The notes under the pieces were generated by a model that ran no database searches, was not told the DNA's origin, and saw only the letters and a list, made by a program, of their open reading frames with translations. DNA of 50,888 bases from Pseudarthrobacter enclensis (GTDB lineage: Bacteria > Actinomycetota > Actinomycetes > Actinomycetales > Micrococcaceae), in NCBI RefSeq assembly GCF_030811655.1, contig NZ_JAUSRE010000029.1, positions 1-50,888 on the forward strand. Direction: 5' to 3'. Shown here piece after piece: positions 1 to 7,883 of the stretch; positions within the stretch are counted from its first letter, which is position 1, and every line of letters begins with the position of its first letter. The position numbers were made by a program, and so were the translations under genes.

Positions 1-130
1 CATGACCAAGTGGGTGTTTTGGCTTCCCTCGTCACCCCTGACGCCGGGGTCTGATCAAGGAATACGCCAAGACTCAATCCGCAGGGATGCCAGTAACGCG
101 AACCTGGACCGTGCGGTCCTCCGGTACCCC

Positions 131-280
131 TCAATGGCGACGCCGGATTGAGGCGCCCACCACCGATCCGAGTCCAAGACCCAGCGCGCATCCCCAGAAT
201 GGTGATTGGAAGATGGCCAGCCCCAGGCTGATTCCCAAGGCAGCTCCTACGAGGCTGCAAATCCACAGGGCTTTGTTCAC
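131..280 (-). CDS. Two-span membrane microprotein (49 aa)
   Basis: A short GTG-initiated reading frame encodes a 49-residue protein with an N-terminal MNKALW, a first hydrophobic span at about residues 5-24 (small-residue rich, Gly/Ala/Leu), a Pro-Phe-Trp-Gly turn, a second span at about 30-43, and a basic tail ending RRRH. A good Shine-Dalgarno (GGAGG) lies six bases upstream of the GTG. The positive tail suggests a cytoplasmic C-terminus. I do not recognise a family; it resembles the many small membrane proteins of unknown role in actinobacteria. No neighbour shares its strand, so context gives no function. The SD and the clean membrane pattern are the reasons to call it. Confidence 0.55.
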   Translation of the reverse strand: MNKALWICSLVGAALGISLGLAIFQSPFWGCALGLGLGSVVGASIRRRH

Positions 281-549
281 TGCGCCTCCGGTCCGAGTGG
301 GCTGGCCATGGTCCTGCTGTGACCTTACTGCATCCCCCTCCCCCTATCTGGCGGAAACGGGGGGCATGGCCCGGAAGTTGGGTAGCTCACACCCATGCGC
401 GCTGCCGGTGGACGTCCTACTCTTTTGGACACGGCGGCAGGCCAGCCGGTTCTGCTGCGGGCGCGCATTGAAATAGCCTTTCCGGCCTTTCTTTTGTTCA
501 TGCAGACGGCGGCGGCGCCCGGTTCTCCCTTTAGCTCCAAGGACGCCCC

Positions 550-891
550 ATGCGTGAAGTCCTCCGCCCCGTAAACTGCACCCATCCCGGTGCCACCTGT
601 GAGGGATGCCGATCGCTAATGCGCGACCAAGCCCTGAAGCATGCCCCCGGAAGACCCGTCCTGCTGTTGCGCCCGGCGCCGGTCAAGGTCCGGTCCTGTG
701 TGGGCAATGCCGTGGCCTACACGGTGACGGACGTCCTCGTGGAATGGGACGAAGACTCCTGCTACCACCTGCGGTGGGAAGCGAGTTGGCTGGTTCGCAG
801 GTGCACCGGCCAACAGGCAGTGAACAGCAAGGATGACGTACCCCTTCCCTCGCGCTTTGGGGCCATGGGACCTGCCCCCTCGCATAGGTAG
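550..891 (+). CDS. Hypothetical protein, Cys-rich N-terminus
   Basis: A 113-residue product. AAGGA sits six bases before the ATG, which supports this start. The N-terminus contains a cluster of cysteines (C-T-H-P-G-A-T-C-E-G-C) that could bind a metal. The middle is acidic and aromatic (VTDVLVEWDEDSCYHLRW) and looks like folded protein; the last 25 residues look disordered. I do not recognise the family and assign no function. It precedes the polysaccharide operon on the same strand but is separated by about 130 bases holding palindromes, so it is probably transcribed independently. The alternative is a chance open frame in high-GC DNA. Confidence 0.5.
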   Translation: MREVLRPVNCTHPGATCEGCRSLMRDQALKHAPGRPVLLLRPAPVKVRSCVGNAVAYTVTDVLVEWDEDSCYHLRWEASWLVRRCTGQQAVNSKDDVPLPSRFGAMGPAPSHR

Positions 892-929
892 GTAATACCT
901 AACTCTTCATTGAGGTACGCGTTACGCGT
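889..929. promoter_or_regulatory. Palindromes upstream of the polysaccharide operon
   Basis: Positions 889-901 read TAGGTA-A-TACCTA, a perfect 6-bp inverted repeat around one base. Positions 917-922 and 924-929 are two copies of the palindrome ACGCGT separated by one base. They lie 90-130 bases before the ATG at 1021, where an operator or promoter would be expected. I recognise no specific regulator, so the operator role is inference. Confidence 0.3.
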
Positions 930-1020
930 GATGGGCCCGAACGCTGAAACCTATTCTCGTGTCTCCGGCCAGCCCTCACGGGCGACTCCAATGCAGTTCC
1001 CATTTGTAGGAAGAGGCCCA

Positions 1021-3348
1021 ATGTCGAACCTCTCACCTCACTTACCAGCTGTGCAGCCACCAGTGTTCTTCGATGTCACCGGCACCCGCTGGCACAGGAT
1101 CCTGAATGCTTTCCTGGCCTCAACGCTGGCCCTGGGGCTGGTTCTCGGGGTGGTGCTGCCGGCAGTTACCGCGCCGCTTCAGCATGCCCCATTGAACCAG
1201 ACCCCGGACTATCCCCGTCAACTGCTTGCGCAACAGGACCTGAAAGACATCCCCCGGGTCGGGTACGACCAGGGCAATGAGATCTTCCACCGCATTGCGC
1301 TCGTGGAGCGGCGCGACGGCATCGATTACCTGAAGGATCCCTTCAGCAACCAAGTATGGCGGGAGGCAACAGCAGAGGAAGCCGCGACCATAGGAAACAA
1401 ACCGTACGCCCTCGAAGCCTATGGCCTGCCTCCCGACCGCACGCTCATGCTCACCTTCGACGACGGACCGGATACTCGATTCACCCCGGAAATCCTGGAC
1501 CTCCTATCGCATGAAGGAGTGCCCGCCACCTTCTTTGTCGTCGGTCAAAATGTCGTCGAAAGTCCGGATATCATCCGCCGCATGATCCGGGAAGGCCACA
1601 TGGTGGGCAACCACACCATGAGTCATATCGACTTCTGGGCGCATGACGACGCCTTCAACCGGCAAGAGATCATCGGCGAGGACCGTGTGCTGCGGGCTGT
1701 TGACAACTACGCCTCCAGGCTGTTCCGGATCCCAGCCGGAAACCCTGAGAACAACACCCTCGCCCTGCTTCAGTCACAGCAACTGGGGTATCTGGACGTC
1801 AACATGGACCTCGATACCCGGGACTGGGAGTACAAGCCGGGAACCCCGATTCCTGCCCCGGAACTGGATGGACTTGGCCACGTCATGCTGGTCCATGACG
1901 GCGGCGGGGACAGGACAGCGACAATTGAAATGTTGAAGAAATTCATTCCCAAGGCCAAAGCCCAGGGGTACCGGTTTACCACCCTGGAGCCCATGCTGCC
2001 AGCTGCCTTTGTCCCCCAGCACAGCGTCACCCCCGGCTTCCAGGACAGCCTGACCTTCGGCGCTCTTACTGCCTACCTGGTAACGCCGAACGTGGTACTG
2101 ACCTGGTTGTTCTGGTTTGGCGTTGGGTCACTGACCATCCTGACATTCCTTTTCGTGCTGCTGGCCCTCATCAGCAATTTCAAGCAAAGGAAAAGGAAGT
2201 GGGACCCGCCCGGCTCCACGGACTGGCCATTTGTCAGTGTTGTCCTCCCGGTCTTCAACGAGGAACCGGTCGTCCGCAAGACCCTGGATGCACTCAGGGC
2301 CAGCGACTATGCGCACTTCGAAGTGGTGGCGGTAGATGACGGATCCACAGACGGCACCCTTGAGGTCCTCAGCAGCTACGCAGAGAAGTGGCCGCAGCTC
2401 CGCGTCTACACGCAGGCCAACTCGGGCAAACCCGCGGCAAGCAACTACGGCATAGCGCAGTCGAAGGGGGAAGTCATCGTGACTTTGGATGGCGACACAT
2501 TGTTTGAACCGCGCACCGTCAGGATGCTGGCCCGCCATTTTGTGGCACCTTCGGGGACCAAGGAGATAGGCGCCGTTGCCGGTCACGTAAAGGTAGGCAA
2601 CCGGCGTAACCTCGTGGCGGCGTGGCAGAGCCTGGAGTATCTCTCAGGCATCTGCGTCACCAGGATGGCAGAAGGCCTGATGGGTGCCATCTCCATCGTG
2701 CCGGGAGCATGCGCAGCATGGCGCAGGGAGGCGCTGGTCAAAGCCGGTGGATACTCCGATGCAACATTGGCGGAAGATGCGGACTTGACGCTGTCCCTGC
2801 AGCAACTGGGCTACAGCATCGTGCAGGAGAACAACGCCGTGGCATGGACGGAGGCGCCGCTGACGATTCGGGGGCTGTTCAAGCAGCGGTTGAGATGGAC
2901 CTACGGCAACATCCAGACCCTCTACAAACACCGCTCCATGCTCTTCAACCCCAAGTTCGGTGCGCTGGGATTGCTCACCATGCCCTACGCACTGGTCTCG
3001 GTCCTGGTTCCGCTCATCTTCATGCCGCTGACCGTGGGCGTAGCCGTACTGAGCCTTGCACGCGGCGAATGGCAGGCGATCGCGCTGTTTTCCGCCTTCG
3101 TCATGGCAACTCATATGGTGATCTCCGTGGTCGCGGTCCTGATGGTGCATGAGAGTCCCTCGCATCTGCTCATAGTGCCGATCTACCGGCTCATCTACGA
3201 ACCCCTGCGCGCATACGTCGTATTCGGCGCAGCCCTGAGGGCACTGAGGGGATCCGCCGTCGGCTGGTACAAACCCCAGCGGACCAACAGCGCCGTACTG
3301 CCATCCTCCATTACCGACAACCACCCACTCTCCCCCACCTCCGTGTGA
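1021..3348 (+). CDS. Bifunctional NodB deacetylase-GT2 polysaccharide synthase
   Basis: A 775-residue membrane protein combining two catalytic domains. A membrane anchor lies at about residues 27-47. The NodB (carbohydrate esterase 4) domain follows, with TFDDGPD at 145-151 (metal-binding and catalytic Asp) and the zinc motif H-T-M-S-H at 198-202. After a second membrane span near 365-395 comes a processive family 2 glycosyltransferase with VDDGSTDG, the DGD motif near 490, the base ED at 585-586 and Q-R-L-R-W at 622-626; further spans lie near the C-terminus. Synthases with this arrangement make and de-N-acetylate beta-linked amino-sugar polymers. The longer frame could start at 910, but GGAAGAGG just before 1021 and the N-terminal anchor favour 1021. 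One base separates it from the next gene, so they form an operon. Confidence 0.85.
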   Translation: MSNLSPHLPAVQPPVFFDVTGTRWHRILNAFLASTLALGLVLGVVLPAVTAPLQHAPLNQTPDYPRQLLAQQDLKDIPRVGYDQGNEIFHRIALVERRDGIDYLKDPFSNQVWREATAEEAATIGNKPYALEAYGLPPDRTLMLTFDDGPDTRFTPEILDLLSHEGVPATFFVVGQNVVESPDIIRRMIREGHMVGNHTMSHIDFWAHDDAFNRQEIIGEDRVLRAVDNYASRLFRIPAGNPENNTLALLQSQQLGYLDVNMDLDTRDWEYKPGTPIPAPELDGLGHVMLVHDGGGDRTATIEMLKKFIPKAKAQGYRFTTLEPMLPAAFVPQHSVTPGFQDSLTFGALTAYLVTPNVVLTWLFWFGVGSLTILTFLFVLLALISNFKQRKRKWDPPGSTDWPFVSVVLPVFNEEPVVRKTLDALRASDYAHFEVVAVDDGSTDGTLEVLSSYAEKWPQLRVYTQANSGKPAASNYGIAQSKGEVIVTLDGDTLFEPRTVRMLARHFVAPSGTKEIGAVAGHVKVGNRRNLVAAWQSLEYLSGICVTRMAEGLMGAISIVPGACAAWRREALVKAGGYSDATLAEDADLTLSLQQLGYSIVQENNAVAWTEAPLTIRGLFKQRLRWTYGNIQTLYKHRSMLFNPKFGALGLLTMPYALVSVLVPLIFMPLTVGVAVLSLARGEWQAIALFSAFVMATHMVISVVAVLMVHESPSHLLIVPIYRLIYEPLRAYVVFGAALRALRGSAVGWYKPQRTNSAVLPSSITDNHPLSPTSV

Positions 3349-3349
3349 C

Positions 3350-4432
3350 ATGTCAGCGCTGCAAAATACGCGTCTAAAGCGGTGGGGAGCGCCCCTTCTG
3401 GCGCTGGCTTTCGTCCTGACAGGCTGCGCGGGCACTCCGGCGGGCGGCCAGGGACCAAACGAACCAACTCCAGTGCCGGCCGTCGGCTGGTTCGGAGGCT
3501 ACCTTGACGTCACAGTGCCGCCGGGGCCGGTCCTGGAGAACGCCGCTGGCGGACGGGCCACGACGCTGCTCGCCTTTGTCACTGCCGACCCCGCGCAGCA
3601 GTGCGTTCCTTCCTGGGGCGGAACCGTCAGCCTCGATGAAGCGGCCAGGACGCTGCAGCTCGATGACAAGATCCGGAAGTTCCGGGCGGCAGGCAATGAC
3701 GTTGCGGTCTCATTCGGTGGTCAACGCGGACCGGAACTGGCAACCGTCTGCCAGGACGCCGCCGCTCTCGCGGATGCCTATACAACTGTCATCAACCGCT
3801 ATTCACTGAACGTAGTGGATCTGGACGTGGAAGGGCAGGCAGCCGACCCCGTCGCGGCCAAAGCGCGGGCAGAGGCTCTGGCCCGGATCCAGGCTCAAAG
3901 GCCCAAGGGCAACCCCCTGCGGGTCTGGCTGACACTCCCCGTGGCAAGGGATGGCCTCGGCAGCAAGGGTAAGGACAACGTGAAGGCGATGCTCTCCGCC
4001 GGGGTGGAACTCGCGGGCGTGAACATCATGACCATGAATTTCGGCCCACTCCGGGAGGGAGAGAGCATGCTCGCAGCGTCACAACTTGCAGCTGAGGCCA
4101 CGCACCAGGACCTGGAGCAACTGTATTCCGGCGCCGGCAAACCCGCCGATGCCGGAAAGATCTGGCAGGGCATCGGGCTCACTCCCATGGTGGGCGACAA
4201 CGATGTGGCGGGAAATACTTTCTCCGTGCAGGATGCGTCAGGCCTGAACAGCTTTGCGCGCGAACGGGGCATCGGCCGGCTGTCCCTTTGGTCCATCAAC
4301 AGGGACAACGGATGCAGCCCGCTGGCGGCGGATGGGCCCCCGGGGCCATCAGCTGACTGCAGCGGCGTCGAGCAGGACGCCGGCGACTTTACCAGGGCGC
4401 TCAGCAACAGTTTCACCGGCAGCAGCCAATGA
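3350..4432 (+). CDS. GH18-like (chitinase-fold) lipoprotein
   Basis: A 360-residue lipoprotein: basic N-terminus, hydrophobic segment and lipobox L-T-G-C with Cys26 as the predicted lipidated residue. The mature part matches the GH18 chitinase-like barrel pattern: a strand with V-S-F-G-G near residue 120, then N154-V-V-D-L-D-V-E161, which matches the GH18 DxxDxDxE signature except that its first Asp is Asn, and M-T-M-N-F downstream. Glu161 occupies the catalytic-acid position, so activity is possible. It starts one base after the synthase stop, and the next gene overlaps its stop. I infer it acts outside the membrane on the polymer made by the upstream synthase, as a hydrolase or binding protein. 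The family is fairly sure; the substrate is not known. Confidence 0.75.
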   Translation: MSALQNTRLKRWGAPLLALAFVLTGCAGTPAGGQGPNEPTPVPAVGWFGGYLDVTVPPGPVLENAAGGRATTLLAFVTADPAQQCVPSWGGTVSLDEAARTLQLDDKIRKFRAAGNDVAVSFGGQRGPELATVCQDAAALADAYTTVINRYSLNVVDLDVEGQAADPVAAKARAEALARIQAQRPKGNPLRVWLTLPVARDGLGSKGKDNVKAMLSAGVELAGVNIMTMNFGPLREGESMLAASQLAAEATHQDLEQLYSGAGKPADAGKIWQGIGLTPMVGDNDVAGNTFSVQDASGLNSFARERGIGRLSLWSINRDNGCSPLAADGPPGPSADCSGVEQDAGDFTRALSNSFTGSSQ

Positions 4433-5082
4433 CGGGACCGCAGAACACCTCCAGCCCGGACCGGCCGGCCCGCGCATCCGCCAGGCGGCGGGTCAAACCC
4501 GGCCTGGCGGCGGCAGTCTCATGCTGCCTTGCGCTGGCGGTCGATGCCTGCACCGGGACAGCCTCCCATGGCGGGGACGAATCAGTGCGGACAGACGTTG
4601 TTGTCACGGCCTACACCTGGTTCGACAACACACCTCCTGGCTCTGCCCTCATCAGCAACCCCGTGCTCCACAAAACGGCCGGGGGTACGGGGACGTACTC
4701 TGATCCGGTGACTCTCGCCGTCGGGCATTCCCGTTCCACTGGTGAGGACGTCCTCGACATTCCGGCAGGCACGCGGATCTACCTCCCGGACGTCCGCCGC
4801 TATTTCATCGTTGAAGACACCTGCGGGGACGGGCCAAGACCTGAAGAAGGCCCCTGCCATACCGGCGCCGCGAAATTCGGGAATGCTTCACTGTGGATCG
4901 ACATGTGGATCGGCGGAAAGGATGAGTCAGGCTCCTTCGTCCGAAACTGTGCACGGAAGGCGACAGGAATCACAACTGCGATCTTCAACCCGCAGGACCA
5001 CTATCCTGTGGCGTCCGGTCACGGCGTTATTCATGACGGCAAGTGCGATGCCGGGTATGGAAAGGGCGTGGCCGGGAAGTAG
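4429..5082 (+). CDS. Secreted 3D/double-psi beta-barrel-like protein
   Basis: A 217-residue exported protein. The basic N-terminus (SARRRVKPG) is followed by a hydrophobic stretch to about residue 40 ending V-D-A-C, possibly a lipidated Cys. The mature part has V-V-T-A-Y-T-W-F-D-N, a Gly/Thr-rich strand, G-T-R-I-Y-L-P, Y-F-I-V-E-D-T-C-G-D-G and D-M-W-I-G-G. This strand order with acidic residues resembles 3D/RlpA-like double-psi barrels that act on peptidoglycan or glycans. Its ATG overlaps the stop of the GH18-like gene by four bases (ATGA), indicating translational coupling as third gene of the polysaccharide operon. The fold assignment is by pattern only. Confidence 0.65.
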   Translation: MTGPQNTSSPDRPARASARRRVKPGLAAAVSCCLALAVDACTGTASHGGDESVRTDVVVTAYTWFDNTPPGSALISNPVLHKTAGGTGTYSDPVTLAVGHSRSTGEDVLDIPAGTRIYLPDVRRYFIVEDTCGDGPRPEEGPCHTGAAKFGNASLWIDMWIGGKDESGSFVRNCARKATGITTAIFNPQDHYPVASGHGVIHDGKCDAGYGKGVAGK

Positions 5083-5126
5083 GCGCGTGGAAGTCCGGCT
5101 GCGCATCGGCCGCTAAGCTCGAAACC

Positions 5127-5528
5127 ATGAGTTCCTTGAAAACCACGCCGGCGAAATCCACCTCAGTGAAGGCGGTACTTGCGGCGGTGGCAGCGGACAT
5201 CCTGCTGATCCTCGCGTTCGCTGCGATAGGCCGCGATGCGCACCACCGCGCGGAGGCCGTCCTGGGCGTACTCCAGACGGCATGGCCTTTCCTGGCAGGC
5301 GCGGCTGCGGGATGGATCGCATCCCGGGCCTGGCGTGCACCCTTGTCCTTCCTCCGGGCAGGTGTTCCGGTATGGCTCGGCAGCCTGGTCGGGGGCATGC
5401 TCCTCCGGGCACTGACTGCACAGACCGTTGTGCTTCCTTTCATCATCGTGGCCACCCTGGCCCTGGCCGTGTTCCTGCTGGGCTACCGTCTTTTGGTGGC
5501 GGGCTTTGGCAGGCTCCGCAAAAAATAG
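5127..5528 (+). CDS. DUF3054 family membrane protein
   Basis: A 133-residue integral membrane protein with four predicted spans at about residues 15-38, 48-66, 76-96 and 99-120 and a basic C-terminus (RLRKK). The pattern matches DUF3054, an actinobacterial family without known function: a conserved Asp in the first span, a W-P-F-L-x-G segment, and W-L-G-S-L-V-G-G-M-L-L-R. An in-frame ATG at 5043 would add 28 charged residues that look untranslated; 5127 places the first span correctly. It lies 44 bases after the polysaccharide operon on the same strand and may be co-transcribed, but nothing else links it to polymer synthesis. Confidence 0.75.
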   Translation: MSSLKTTPAKSTSVKAVLAAVAADILLILAFAAIGRDAHHRAEAVLGVLQTAWPFLAGAAAGWIASRAWRAPLSFLRAGVPVWLGSLVGGMLLRALTAQTVVLPFIIVATLALAVFLLGYRLLVAGFGRLRKK

Positions 5529-5641
5529 CCGCCGGAACCGCAGCAGGGGCGGCCGCCGCGAAATGTCGCCCGTGTAATAGGCTGGTGCAGAGAAAACCTG
5601 CCGGGCCCTGCCGCGGCGGAACTGATTGAAGGGGTTCAAAC

Positions 5642-5923
5642 GTGGTTACCGCATTTGTTCTGATCAAGACTGACGCCGCACGCATTCCGGAGACGGCAGA
5701 GGAGATCTCGGCCATCGAGGGCATTAGCGAGGTCTATTCAGTGACGGGTGAATGGGACCTGATTGCGGTGGCACGCGTGCACCGGCACGAGGACCTTGCC
5801 GACGTCATCGCCGACCGCCTCTCCAAGGTTCCCGCGGTAGTCCACACCACCACACACATCGCGTTCCGGGCTTACTCGCAGCACGACCTGGACGCTGCGT
5901 TTTCGCTGGGCTTCGAACAGTAA
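5642..5923 (+). CDS. Stand-alone AsnC/Lrp-type ligand-binding (RAM) domain protein
   Basis: A 93-residue GTG-started protein that is only the effector-binding half of Lrp/AsnC regulators: a beta-alpha-beta-beta-alpha-beta pattern with I-E-G-I-S-E-V-Y-S-V-T-G-E-W-D-L near residues 25-40, followed by the turn before the second helix. No helix-turn-helix is present, so it is not a DNA-binding regulator by itself. Such short proteins form rings that bind amino acids and are common in actinobacteria. GAAGGGG lies seven bases upstream of the GTG. It is convergent with trpD and 31 bases from its stop; a link to amino-acid sensing is conceivable but not shown. Confidence 0.8.
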   Translation: MVTAFVLIKTDAARIPETAEEISAIEGISEVYSVTGEWDLIAVARVHRHEDLADVIADRLSKVPAVVHTTTHIAFRAYSQHDLDAAFSLGFEQ

Positions 5924-5954
5924 GCTGCCCACCGTTGGAGACCCCGGAGACTTT

Positions 5955-7010
5955 TCAGGCGCGGGATAGGGAAACCCAACGGTCCAGGACGGCAGCGGCA
6001 GCACCGGTGTCGATCGACCGGGCCGCCCGCGCGTAGGCGTTCTGCATCCGGGCAAGGAACGGACCCTCGGCGTCACTGTCGAATGCGACCAGACCGGCGG
6101 CGGCGTTTACCAGCACTGCGTCCCTCGCCGGGCCCTCTTTGCCGGCCAGTACGTCACGGACAACTCCTGCGTTGGCCGCAGCATCGCCGCCCCGCAGCTG
6201 CTCCACCGTGGCAAGTCTGATTCCGAGGTCCTGCGGGGAGAAACGCAGTTCGTTGACGCTGCCGTTCCGGATCTCCCAGACAGTGGAAGGCCCGGTCGTG
6301 GTGAGCTCGTCCAGGCCGTCGTTGCCGCGGAACACCAGTCCCCTGCTCCCCCGCCGTGCCAGGACGCCCGCCACCAGCGGCGCCATGCGGGCGTTGGCCA
6401 CGCCTACGGCCGAGGCCTGCACATTGGCAGGGTTGGTCAGCGGTCCCAGAAAATTGAATGCAGTGGGGATGGCCAGTTCGCGGCGCGGAACCGCGGTATG
6501 CCGGAATGATGGGTGGAAGACCTGCGCAAAGCAGAACGTGATGCCGGCCTCTTCTGCATTGCGGACCACCTGGTCGATGGTCAGGTCAAGCCGCACCCCC
6601 AGGGCCTCGAGCACGTCCGCCGATCCCGACGACGACGACGCGGCACGGTTGCCATGCTTGACCACCTTTGCCCCGGCACCGGCCGCGACGAGGGCGGCCA
6701 TGGTGGAGATATTCACGGTGTTAAGTTGGTCACCACCCGTGCCGACGATGTCGAGTTTTTCGCCGGAAATTGCCACGGGCCTGGCGTGGGAAAGCATCGC
6801 CTCAACGAGGCCGGACAGCTCGTCCACCGTTTCGCCCTTGGCGCTGAGGGCTACCAGGAATCCGGCGATCTGGGCGGGCGTCGCTTCCCCGGACATGATG
6901 GTATCCATGGCCCAGGAGGTGTTCTCCGCTGTGAGGTCGGTGCCCTTGATCAACGCGCAGATCAGCCTGGGCCAGGTGTTGCCGGACGCTGCAGATGCCA
7001 GTGAAGTCAC
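5955..7010 (-). CDS. trpD: Anthranilate phosphoribosyltransferase
   Basis: Transfers phosphoribose from PRPP to anthranilate, the second step of tryptophan synthesis from chorismate, in the cytoplasm. The 351-residue length is normal. The PRPP-binding loop G-T-G-G-D lies near residue 90, followed by N-I-S-T and K-H-G-N-R-A-A-S-S-x-S-G-S-A-D-V-L-E, the family signature. The N-terminal helical part and the linked alpha/beta domain are complete. The start is the GTG at 7010. The other trp genes are not nearby, so trpD stands alone here, as often in Micrococcaceae. It is divergent from ctaE across about 150 bases. Confidence 0.95.
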   Translation of the reverse strand: MTSLASAASGNTWPRLICALIKGTDLTAENTSWAMDTIMSGEATPAQIAGFLVALSAKGETVDELSGLVEAMLSHARPVAISGEKLDIVGTGGDQLNTVNISTMAALVAAGAGAKVVKHGNRAASSSSGSADVLEALGVRLDLTIDQVVRNAEEAGITFCFAQVFHPSFRHTAVPRRELAIPTAFNFLGPLTNPANVQASAVGVANARMAPLVAGVLARRGSRGLVFRGNDGLDELTTTGPSTVWEIRNGSVNELRFSPQDLGIRLATVEQLRGGDAAANAGVVRDVLAGKEGPARDAVLVNAAAGLVAFDSDAEGPFLARMQNAYARAARSIDTGAAAAVLDRWVSLSRA

Positions 7011-7122
7011 CTGCTGATGCTATCTACCCATACGGTGCACTGACCAATGTGAACGGGGTCCGGAACTTTTCCGGGCAATTTCGCGTCTTTGTAGAAAAAG
7101 TCCCCCGAAAAGGCGGTTTGCG

Positions 7123-7158
7123 TTGGGCAGCACGGACTTTTACAGACATAATGTCTAT
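7123..7158 (+). promoter_or_regulatory. Promoter of ctaE, probably giving a leaderless mRNA
   Basis: TTGGGC (7123-7128) and CATAAT (7147-7152) are separated by 18 bases and fit a sigma-70-type promoter. The GTG that best starts ctaE begins at 7159, seven bases after the -10 box, so transcription would begin at or next to the start codon. No Shine-Dalgarno is visible there. Leaderless mRNAs are common in actinobacteria; this case is inferred from spacing. Confidence 0.55.
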
Positions 7159-7797
7159 GTGACATCTGCGACCCATGCCCCCAGTACCCCGGCGCACCCA
7201 ACGCTGAATCGCCCCAACATGGTTTCCGTCGGAACCGTTGTGTGGCTCTCCAGCGAGTTGATGTTCTTCGCCGGTCTCTTTGCCATGTACTTCACGCTCC
7301 GCTCCACCAGCGGGCAGTTGTGGGCGGAAGAGACAGCCAAGCTCAACTTCCCCTTTGCGCTCGTTAACACGATTGTCCTCGTGGCCAGTTCCTTCACTTG
7401 CCAGATGGGCGTCTTCGCTGCAGAGCGGCTACAGCCCCGGCGTACCGGAGGTGCGCTGCAGTTCGCCCGCTGGGGAATGAACGAATGGTTCACCCTTACG
7501 TTCCTTATGGGCGCGTTCTTCGTTGCCGGCCAGACCACCGAGTACGCCATGCTGGTCTCGGAGCATGTCTCGCTCTCCTCCAACGCCTACGGTTCCGCCT
7601 TCTACATGACCACAGGCTTCCACGGCCTCCACGTCATCGGCGGCCTGATCGCCTTCCTGCTCATCATGGGCCGGTCCTTCGCCGCGAAGAAGTTCGGACA
7701 CTTCGAAGCAACATCCGCGATCGTCACTTCTTACTACTGGCACTTCGTTGACGTCGTGTGGATCGGCCTCTTCCTGGTCATCTACGTACTCAAGTAG
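7159..7797 (+). CDS. ctaE: Cytochrome c oxidase subunit III
   Basis: Subunit III of the aa3-type terminal oxidase in the cytoplasmic membrane, which helps proton uptake and stability of the catalytic core. The 212-residue product has five membrane spans, including S-S-E-L-M-F-F-A-G-L-F, F-M-T-T-G-F-H-G-L-H-V-I-G-G and Y-Y-W-H-F-V-D-V-V-W, all typical of the family. An in-frame ATG at 7123 would add twelve residues, but that ATG lies inside the apparent promoter, and the mature-looking N-terminus starts at the GTG. The bc1 genes qcrC-qcrA-qcrB follow in the same direction, the standard actinobacterial respiratory supercomplex order. Confidence 0.93.
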   Translation: MTSATHAPSTPAHPTLNRPNMVSVGTVVWLSSELMFFAGLFAMYFTLRSTSGQLWAEETAKLNFPFALVNTIVLVASSFTCQMGVFAAERLQPRRTGGALQFARWGMNEWFTLTFLMGAFFVAGQTTEYAMLVSEHVSLSSNAYGSAFYMTTGFHGLHVIGGLIAFLLIMGRSFAAKKFGHFEATSAIVTSYYWHFVDVVWIGLFLVIYVLK

Positions 7798-7883
7798 CCA
7801 GCTTTGATTCTTTTTCTACAAGAGGCAGAATTTCAGGTAGCGGCTCCCGGAGCCGGCGCAGGATCGAATAAAGGAACCACCAC

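Noticed and set aside
325..585. 86-residue minus-strand frame near the window start
   Set aside because: Pro/Gly/Arg-rich composition typical of a high-GC shadow frame, and it overlaps the better-supported gene at 550.
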